Shown: piece after piece, positions 1-4,792 of the stretch | Layout of the letters: the number at the start of each line of letters is the position of its first letter | Numbering within the stretch: position 1 is the stretch's first letter | Origin: Dehalococcoidia bacterium UBA7891 | Lineage (GTDB): Bacteria > Chloroflexota > Dehalococcoidia > Lucifugimonadales > UBA826 | Reading direction: 5' to 3' | NCBI GenBank assembly: GCA_002500485.1 | Contig: DLRJ01000088.1 | Coordinates: forward strand, 1 to 5,984 | Length of the DNA stretch: 5,984 nucleotides | The notes under the pieces: generated by a model | Database searches by the model: none | The model's input: only the letters and a program-made list of their open reading frames with translations | What the model was told of the DNA's origin: nothing | Made by a program: the position numbers and the translations under genes

Positions 1-2144
1 TCGAGCACCATTCTCTCTTTATCAAGCGCCATCCTCTTCTCATGCAGAGGCCTCTGTTGATCTTCCAGTTCTCGCATGAAATTATGCATGCCTTCCATCT
101 GCTCTTCTATCTCTCGCACTTCACTTCTAGCATTTTCAAGCGCCTGGTTTTGGGCCTGATGCCCTTGATCCTTCGAGTTGTGAAGGTCGCTAATATAGTT
201 TTCAATATTCTCTATCTCGTCACGTATCTCTTCTGCCCTACCTCCAGAGTCATCTACGTTCGTGACTGCAGTGACTGTGAATTCAGCATCTAGGGCTGCC
301 AGTGCATTGTCTCTATCAGCCTCTGCATTTGCCATCAGATCCTGGATTTCTGCATCGAGTTGACCCTGATCAGGTGCTCCTCCAGACCCGGCGTCGATAA
401 TGTTCTGCTTGGCCGCAACCTCAGCATCCCACTGCTCTCGTGTCTCGTGGATCAGGCTGTCCAATGAATTCTTCTCTGCTAAAGCCGCCGTGTAGGCAGG
501 GTCTGCAGTGGTGGGTTGATCTGAAAGGGTGTTCAGCTCTGCCTCAAGAATGCTTATTTCCTGGTTAAGTGAACCAATTGATATAGTACGCTCAAGATGG
601 GACGGATTAGCGTAAGGCTCACCGAGTATGAATTCTGGAATGTTAGCTAGCTGAGCTTTCAGGTTTTCAACCGACGCTAAAGCACCTGCATAAACCGGAT
701 TCTCTACCGTTTGAGCCGTAGTAGTACCGTCGGCATTCGTCGTGTCAACCGTATTAGTCTCAGGCGTATTTGCTAAGGCCGATTCCGCATCTGCCAACTG
801 ACCCGATATATTATGGTATTCAGGGTTTCCCAGTTCGTCCTGAAGATTTGCCGGCAAGGAATCCATTACATTCTGATGTTCATTAACCTCGCTTCGCATT
901 CCCTCAATATTTGCAATCAACTGGCTTCTTAGAGCCGAACCATCATTGGCTGCAGCCCCTGTCTCAAAAGCTTGTAAACTCTCCATAGCCTGAAGCAATT
1001 TAGCTTCTTGGAATGCTAACTGGTCTTGAAAATTGATATTGATTTCATCCAAAGCAGCTTGAGCCATACTGGCATCTCCAGCCGCTCCGGTGGTATCTGA
1101 AGCCTGAGCTCTTTTAAGAGCTATTTCTTCTGTCCGTGCTTCATAGTCAGCCCAAATCTCCTCAGTCTTCCTACCATGGTCATCCCAATTTAGTTGCCTT
1201 GGAGCAGTTTGTGCCTGCTGTTGTTCATCGGTTGCTTCACGTAATTGGCGCCGAAGATCTTCCAATTTATCATGCTGTTCTCTAATCATCTGATTTGCAT
1301 CTTGGCCAGAGTTTGCAGAGCTACCGAATTGATTTGGATCTTGTTCCTGTATGTCGCGTTCCTCCCTTCTGAGCTGGTGCGCCTGCTCTTCCAGAGGTCT
1401 CATCATGTCGTGCAATTCCATACGGGCTTCTTCGATTTGCATTTGCTCGACATCTATCTCGAAATAAAGATCATCAATATCTTTCCAGGCTTGATGTATG
1501 GCTTCCATTTCCATGTTGAAAGGATTATTTTCCTCGAATTCCCTTCTCAAATTCTCCACCTGCTGCTGAGCCTCATCCCTTTCATCGTCCCAGGCCCTCC
1601 ACATAGATTTTGATACCTTCTGGGCCTCCTCTTCTTTAGCTCTCATCTCAAATTCAAGAGCTTCCCAGGTATCTTGGCCAGCATCTTCTATAGCCTGCCT
1701 CTTCTCCTGATTAGCCTCCTCTAATTCATCATGAAGTCTCTGTTGCTCTTCATGTAAGGATCTTTCCTTTTCCTCCAGCTCTCTATGTCTTTCTTGAATC
1801 TCGTTTTCAAATTCTTGCCTGGCCTGGTCACCTTCCATGTAGGTAGTGTCAAACCGCTCTCGCATTTCATCATCAAATTGCTGACCTATCCCTTCCGCCT
1901 CTCTGTAAAGTTCTTCTTTTTGTCTTTCTAGAGCCTCAATTTCCGCTTCAATAGGGGCTACTTGCTCTTCTATTGCATTTATCTGTTCCACGAGTGGATC
2001 AACTTGTTTAGTTTGGATTTCGAGTATTCTGGCTCGTAGATCCACGACGCCTTGAGCCTGTTCCACATCAACAACACCACAAGCCACAAACGCGGCTCCG
2101 ATAATCCCTATAACTGACATTTTCATCAGGGCTTTTTTGAACAT
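1..2144 (-). CDS. Large coiled-coil probable lipoprotein, 3' end outside window
   Basis: No stop occurs in 714 codons from the ATG at 2144 down to base 1, so the C-terminus lies beyond the left edge. The N-terminus (MFKKALMKMSVIGIIGAAFV then A-C at residue 22) is a basic n-region plus a hydrophobic core. Cys22 in F-V-A-C is the only cysteine I find in the translated part, which fits lipidation, although F at -3 is not the ideal lipobox residue. Residues about 27-268 are charged heptad-like helix rich in E, Q, R and K with scattered Trp. A Gly/Ser/Asn linker lies near 269-285, and then further helical segments follow. Three similar modules begin N-P-E-Y (440), N-P-V-Y (482) and D-P-A-Y (548). 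Helical Glu-rich sequence resumes toward the edge. An in-frame ATG at 2174 would add ten residues; I prefer 2144 because a G-rich GGGGGA sits 9 nt upstream. The inferred role is an envelope-anchored structural or tethering protein; the enzyme family, if any, is not recognisable. The gene is divergent from the thioesterase. Confidence 0.85.
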   Translation of the reverse strand, partial: MFKKALMKMSVIGIIGAAFVACGVVDVEQAQGVVDLRARILEIQTKQVDPLVEQINAIEEQVAPIEAEIEALERQKEELYREAEGIGQQFDDEMRERFDTTYMEGDQARQEFENEIQERHRELEEKERSLHEEQQRLHDELEEANQEKRQAIEDAGQDTWEALEFEMRAKEEEAQKVSKSMWRAWDDERDEAQQQVENLRREFEENNPFNMEMEAIHQAWKDIDDLYFEIDVEQMQIEEARMELHDMMRPLEEQAHQLRREERDIQEQDPNQFGSSANSGQDANQMIREQHDKLEDLRRQLREATDEQQQAQTAPRQLNWDDHGRKTEEIWADYEARTEEIALKRAQASDTTGAAGDASMAQAALDEININFQDQLAFQEAKLLQAMESLQAFETGAAANDGSALRSQLIANIEGMRSEVNEHQNVMDSLPANLQDELGNPEYHNISGQLADAESALANTPETNTVDTTNADGTTTAQTVENPVYAGALASVENLKAQLANIPEFILGEPYANPSHLERTISIGSLNQEISILEAELNTLSDQPTTADPAYTAALAEKNSLDSLIHETREQWDAEVAAKQNIIDAGSGGAPDQGQLDAEIQDLMANAEADRDNALAALDAEFTVTAVTNVDDSGGRAEEIRDEIENIENYISDLHNSKDQGHQAQNQALENARSEVREIEEQMEGMHNFMRELEDQQRPLHEKRMALDKERMVL

Positions 2145-2194
2145 GTTATAAAGTCCCCCAGTAATTTCTCTCATTTTTGAAAAAGATCTCGTTT

Positions 2195-2223
2195 ATTTTA
2201 CTACTTTATAATGATTTCTTGAA
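2195..2223 (-). promoter_or_regulatory. Possible promoter for the coiled-coil gene
   Basis: On the minus strand TTCAAG (2218-2223) is followed after 17 nt by TAAAAT (2195-2200). The -10 matches the sigma-70 consensus at five of six bases, but the -35 matches at only three. It lies about 50 bp upstream of the ATG at 2144 and about 20 bp upstream of the alternative ATG at 2174. This is a pattern match only. Confidence 0.25.
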
Positions 2224-2324
2224 CGGGGTCGCAGGAAATATCCAGACAATTACCCAAACTAAAACCGTTACATGGGAATTAGACCACAAGTATAGACTTA
2301 ATTCATGCGTGTTGACACCCTACT

Positions 2325-2348
2325 AAATTAGGTGATTTCACCTAATTT
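2325..2348. promoter_or_regulatory. Perfect 11-bp inverted repeat, probable operator
   Basis: The left arm AAATTAGGTGA (2325-2335) and the right arm TCACCTAATTT (2338-2348) are exact reverse complements separated by TT. The half-sites TTAGG and CCTAA, eight bases apart, resemble those of DtxR/IdeR-type metal-dependent repressors, whose sites I recall as 19 bp with nine bases between. A TTGACA box lies 7 bp to the left (2312-2317), but no good -10 follows it at normal spacing. A TAAAAT at 2366-2371 would place its -35 inside the right arm. The site is 80 bp before the thioesterase start and about 180 bp from the coiled-coil start, so either gene could be the target. No poly-T follows and both sides are intergenic, which argues against a terminator. 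The regulator is not in the window. Confidence 0.6.
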
Positions 2349-2413
2349 CTTTTGTGGTATTGAATTAAAATAGCAAATATCCATTTGCCCAGTACCAACA
2401 AACATATATTTCT

Positions 2414-2419
2414 AAAGGA
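2414..2419 (+). promoter_or_regulatory. Ribosome binding site supporting a TTG start
   Basis: AAAGGA lies nine bases before the TTG at 2429. It supports that TTG as the start, and there is no in-frame ATG near the N-terminus of the conserved hotdog domain. Confidence 0.6.
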
Positions 2420-2428
2420 TAAATACAA

Positions 2429-2872
2429 TTGAGCAAATTAGATTTCAACTTCAAACACACATTACGAGTGCGGTGGAAAGAATGTGATATTCAAGGAATC
2501 GCATATTACGGCAGCTATATAGATTTCATAGATGTCGCACAAGCAGAATATTTCAGAAACTTAGGAATTCTTACCCATCAAGCAGATACCCGTAAAAATT
2601 TTGATCTTGCCGCTGTCAAGGTAACTTTAGAATACAAAAGCCCAGCAAAAATTGATGAACTTATAGATATTTTTTTGCGCGTGGATAAAATTGGGAGAAC
2701 AAGTATTGACAAAAGATCAGAAATTTACAGAAGTGACACAGACGAATTACTCTGCTCTGGTCAATCCATTTCAGTGAATTTTGATTCTGAATTGGGGAAA
2801 TCTCGTATCGTCTCAACAGAAATTAAGGATATAATCGAACAGTTCGAATCAACAGGGCAAATCAATAAATAA
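2429..2872 (+). CDS. Acyl-CoA thioesterase, hotdog fold (YbgC/4-hydroxybenzoyl-CoA thioesterase type)
   Basis: This 147-residue protein has the usual length for single-domain hotdog thioesterases, which hydrolyse acyl-CoA esters in the cytoplasm. The N-terminal strand VRWKECDIQGIAYYGSY (residues 14-30) matches the family motif around the catalytic aspartate, here Asp20, followed by the G-x-x-Y turn and the long central helix (IDFIDVAQAEYFRNLG). The rest follows the family pattern: a strand near 64-70 (VTLEYKS), the P-A-K-I-D-E-L segment, then strands with R-T-S and the final S-V-N-F strand near 116-119. It starts with TTG behind AAAGGA. The cyclophilin gene begins 10 bp downstream, so the two are probably cotranscribed. 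The substrate cannot be told from sequence: short or medium acyl-CoA and aryl-CoA are both possible. The palindrome at 2325-2348 may control it. Confidence 0.9.
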   Translation: MSKLDFNFKHTLRVRWKECDIQGIAYYGSYIDFIDVAQAEYFRNLGILTHQADTRKNFDLAAVKVTLEYKSPAKIDELIDIFLRVDKIGRTSIDKRSEIYRSDTDELLCSGQSISVNFDSELGKSRIVSTEIKDIIEQFESTGQINK

Positions 2873-2882
2873 AGGTCGTGGA

Positions 2883-3410
2883 ATGAGCGATAAAACCTAC
2901 AGTCAACCTCCCGAATTCAACCTAGATCCAGAAAAGAATTACAAAGCCATAATCGAAATGGATAATGGGAATAAAATCACAATCGATTTATTATCCAAAG
3001 AGGCTCCGAAAACAGTAAATAATTTCGTTTCCTTGGCGAAAGACGGGTATTACGATGGAATCATGTTCCATAGGGTAATACCTGGATTTATGGCACAGTC
3101 AGGGGATCCGACTGGAACCGGCTCTGGCGGGCCTGGATATAACTTTGATGATGAATTCCATGATGATGCCAAACATGATTCTCCCGGAATATTGTCCATG
3201 GCAAACCGTGGAGTTATAAACGGAATGGGAACCAATGGAAGCCAATTTTTCATAACGTTCGCACCGACCCCTCACCTCGACGGCCTCCACAGCGTATTTG
3301 GCAGGGTTTCAGATGGGATGGAGACAGTTCTCTCCATAAGCGAAAGAGATCCTGGAAGCGCTACTACTGCTGGGGACGCTATGAAATCCGTAACTATAAT
3401 TGAAGAATAG
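2883..3410 (+). CDS. Peptidyl-prolyl cis-trans isomerase, cyclophilin type
   Basis: This 175-residue protein catalyses cis-trans isomerisation of Xaa-Pro bonds during protein folding. After a short arm (1-20), the cyclophilin domain fills the rest. The signature motif FHRVIPGFMAQSGDPTGTG covers residues 62-80, and G-S-Q-F-F-I-T-F covers 119-126. By comparison with human cyclophilin A, the catalytic Arg is R64, the pocket residues are F69, M70, Q72, Q121 and F123, the Leu is L132 and the His is H136. The cyclosporin-binding Trp121 position is His131, a kind of change common in bacterial cyclophilins. There is no signal peptide, so it is likely cytoplasmic. The start ATG has AAAGG seven bases upstream, and the gene follows the thioesterase after 10 bp. 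The PQ-P-x-F-N-L-D-P-type N-terminal arm is a feature I associate with Chloroflexota cyclophilins. Confidence 0.96.
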   Translation: MSDKTYSQPPEFNLDPEKNYKAIIEMDNGNKITIDLLSKEAPKTVNNFVSLAKDGYYDGIMFHRVIPGFMAQSGDPTGTGSGGPGYNFDDEFHDDAKHDSPGILSMANRGVINGMGTNGSQFFITFAPTPHLDGLHSVFGRVSDGMETVLSISERDPGSATTAGDAMKSVTIIEE

Positions 3411-3481
3411 ACGGTCTAATTTAAGCGCTAAGTACCAATAATGAGACGATTGGTCCGTTAAACAAAGATATAAAAACAGCG

Positions 3482-3495
3482 GCTAAGGTAAGATC
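3482..3495 (+). repeat. 14-bp direct repeat, copy 1 (after the pentapeptide stop)
   Basis: GCTAAGGTAAGATC occurs here and again at 3595-3608. In the second copy it encodes part of A-D-L-T-L-A within the pentapeptide protein (minus strand). This copy lies just after the annotated stop and would encode D-L-T-L-A if the frame were shifted by one base. Confidence 0.8.
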
Positions 3496-3497
3496 TT

Positions 3498-4322
3498 TCA
3501 ATTTGAATTATCAAATTCAGTCAAGCTTAAGTCAGTCCATTTCAAATTGGCACCTAGAAGAATCGCCCCTCTAAGGTTGGACTCGCTAAGATCCGCTAAG
3601 GTAAGATCGGCCTCCTGAAAATCAGTGAAGATCAGGTTCGTTTTGGCAAGCTTCGCCATTTGCAGGCTGGCGCCTCTGAGGATGCATCTTCTCAAACTGG
3701 CTTGAGTCAGGTTGGCGTTATCCAATCGCGCAAATTCTAGCTTGGATGAATTTAAAACAGCATTAACTAATTTAGCACCAGAGAGATTTGTCTTAGTCAT
3801 ATCGGCCCCATTCAAAGCCGCTGACGTAAAATCGGAGAAACTGGCATCAGCACCTATCAACTTCACACTCCTAAGCGTGGCCATAGTTAGGTCGGCTTGC
3901 CTAATTATTGCACCAGACAAATCAGCTCCCCTTAAATTGGCGCTAACTAGGGATGAATTACATAGGTTCACACCTCCTGTCATAAAGGCTCCACTCAGGT
4001 TCGAACCCGTCAAATCACAGTGAGATAAGTCCGAAGCATACAACCGAGCTTCCATCAGATACGTATCACTAAGATCTGAACCACTTAAATCAGAGTCCCT
4101 GAGGTTGGCTTCAGCGAGGATGCCCTCTGAAGATTTCACATTTGATAGATTAGACCCACTTAAATTGGCACCCCTAAAATTAATACCTCGAATGTCAGCA
4201 CCTGACAAATCAACACCGCTTAGCACGGATCTGTGCAAGTTCAATCCGGTTAAATCTTTTCCAGCAAGACTCCCTCCCGCAGAGAAAATCTCTAATACTT
4301 CCTTTTCGGTAAGCGCAGACAT
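3498..4322 (-). CDS. Pentapeptide-repeat protein
   Basis: This 274-residue protein is almost wholly made of A(D/N)Lxx units, which fold as a right-handed quadrilateral beta-helix. After a 20-residue N-terminal lead, the central hydrophobic residue (L, I, F or M) recurs every five residues. It runs from residue 24 to 114, then after a single extra residue near 116-119 in a new register from 120 to 270, about 50 units in all. Irregular centres occur at Ser64 and Ala160. There is no signal peptide or membrane segment, so the protein is probably cytoplasmic. Functions in the family range from DNA-mimic gyrase protection (MfpA/Qnr) to unknown, and nothing here selects one. No strong ribosome binding site precedes the ATG at 4322. 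It is convergent with the cyclophilin (87 bp apart) and divergent from the gene at 4454. The C-terminus may be shortened by a one-base frameshift (see findings). Confidence 0.92.
   Translation of the reverse strand: MSALTEKEVLEIFSAGGSLAGKDLTGLNLHRSVLSGVDLSGADIRGINFRGANLSGSNLSNVKSSEGILAEANLRDSDLSGSDLSDTYLMEARLYASDLSHCDLTGSNLSGAFMTGGVNLCNSSLVSANLRGADLSGAIIRQADLTMATLRSVKLIGADASFSDFTSAALNGADMTKTNLSGAKLVNAVLNSSKLEFARLDNANLTQASLRRCILRGASLQMAKLAKTNLIFTDFQEADLTLADLSESNLRGAILLGANLKWTDLSLTEFDNSN
3595..3608 (+). repeat. 14-bp direct repeat, copy 2 (inside the pentapeptide gene)
   Basis: This is an identical copy of the 14 bases at 3482-3495, 113 bp away. On the minus strand it encodes D-L-T-L-A at residues 239-243 of the pentapeptide protein. 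Confidence 0.8.
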
Positions 4323-4352
4323 TATTAAGTTTGTACCTATTCTTTTTCTAAA

Positions 4353-4381
4353 TATGTAGCGGTTCGCAAATGATAATTCAA
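4353..4381 (-). promoter_or_regulatory. Possible promoter for the pentapeptide gene
   Basis: On the minus strand TTGAAT (4376-4381) is followed after 17 nt by TACATA (4353-4358), about 30 bp before the ATG at 4322. The -35 matches the consensus at four of six bases, and the -10 is weak. Confidence 0.25.
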
Positions 4382-4400
4382 TTTGTTAAAAACTTATAAT
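4371..4400 (+). promoter_or_regulatory. Possible promoter for the small-protein/oxidoreductase unit
   Basis: A perfect TATAAT lies at 4395-4400, about 54 bp before the ATG at 4454. The best upstream partner is TGATAA (4371-4376) at 18-bp spacing, which matches the -35 consensus at only three bases. It overlaps the opposing promoter candidate, as expected in a 131-bp divergent spacer. Confidence 0.35.
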
Positions 4401-4453
4401 AGGCTGTAAATAATCTCGAAAAATATTAATGCGTCAAAAAACAGGGAGTAAAT

Positions 4454-4747
4454 ATGTTGATCGTACAGAGAACATACACACCAAAACCTGGTGCGGGAGG
4501 ATTGATTGGCCTTCTGAAAACTGTAAGTCAAAAGACCATCGAAGTCGGATTGCCAGAAGTAAAAGTTTACCGGAAATTTTTGGGATCACATGGAATTATT
4601 GTGACCACACAAGAATGGGAATCTATTGAGGTTTACAATAACTCCAGAACTATGGTTAGGCAAACTACAGAAATAACTTCTATCTTTGAGCAAATATACC
4701 CGCTTTTAGATTCAACACACGTAACTGAGATATTAGAATCAGTGTAA
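4454..4747 (+). CDS. Small hypothetical protein, possible dimeric alpha/beta-barrel (NIPSNAP/ABM-like)
   Basis: This is a 97-residue protein with a clear ribosome binding site, GGGAG at 4444-4448, five bases before the ATG. The predicted order is a strand (LIVQRTYTPKPG, 2-13), a helix (GGLIGLLKTVSQKTIEVG, 15-32), a strand (EVKVYRKFLG, 35-44), a strand (GIIVTTQEWES, 47-57), a helix (about 58-80) and a short C-terminal segment. This order, and the E-W-E-S turn before the second helix, resemble ferredoxin-like dimeric alpha/beta-barrel proteins such as NIPSNAP and ABM families. The match is by pattern only, and I do not recognise the exact family. It is followed after 45 bp by the GMC oxidoreductase on the same strand and is probably cotranscribed with it. 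A role with that flavoprotein is inferred from position alone. It is not the usual small subunit (gluconate dehydrogenase subunit 3 type) of GMC dehydrogenases. Confidence 0.75.
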   Translation: MLIVQRTYTPKPGAGGLIGLLKTVSQKTIEVGLPEVKVYRKFLGSHGIIVTTQEWESIEVYNNSRTMVRQTTEITSIFEQIYPLLDSTHVTEILESV

Positions 4748-4779
4748 TTGAGCAACCCAAACAATCACCGAGTGGTCGG

Positions 4780-4785
4780 AAGGAG
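4780..4785 (+). promoter_or_regulatory. Strong ribosome binding site selecting TTG 4793
   Basis: AAGGAG lies seven bases before the TTG at 4793, an ideal position. An earlier in-frame TTG at 4748 directly abuts the stop of the upstream gene but lacks a comparable site, so 4793 is the better start for the oxidoreductase. Confidence 0.7.
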
Positions 4786-4792
4786 AGTTGGA

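Larger units (their letters stand above)
2145..2428. other. Divergent intergenic region, 284 bp
   Basis: This AT-rich spacer lies between the minus-strand coiled-coil gene and the plus-strand thioesterase. It holds a weak minus-strand promoter candidate (2195-2223), a perfect TTGACA hexamer on the plus strand (2312-2317), the inverted repeat at 2325-2348, a plus-strand TAAAAT (2366-2371) and the ribosome binding site of the thioesterase. I see no convincing open frame or RNA gene in it. Confidence 0.7.

Noticed and set aside
42..1613. Plus-strand open frames at 42-293 and 1245-1613
   Set aside because: They lie antisense to the long coiled-coil frame, have no ribosome binding site or recognisable domain, and their Phe/Leu/Ser-rich makeup is what the complement of Glu/Gln/Arg codons gives.
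3050..3290. Minus-strand open frames inside the cyclophilin gene
   Set aside because: The cyclophilin on the plus strand has full family motifs; these antisense frames show none.
3434..3454. Possible terminator hairpin between the convergent genes (ACCAAT/ATTGGT, 6-bp arms, 9-nt loop)
   Set aside because: The stem is short and AT-rich and no T-run follows it on either strand, so it is not a convincing intrinsic terminator.
3498..4322. The pentapeptide gene as a CRISPR-like or tandem DNA repeat array
   Set aside because: The 15-base periodicity comes from a five-residue protein repeat in an open frame, with variable codons and no identical repeats with spacers.
3712..4359. Plus-strand open frames antisense to the pentapeptide gene
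   Set aside because: Their repetitive composition is just the complement of the five-codon repeat, and the minus-strand frame explains the whole stretch.
4429..4629. Open frame starting ATG 4429, overlapping the 97-residue gene
   Set aside because: The 4454 frame has the GGGAG ribosome binding site at 5 bases and reaches the oxidoreductase region; the 4429 frame has no such support.
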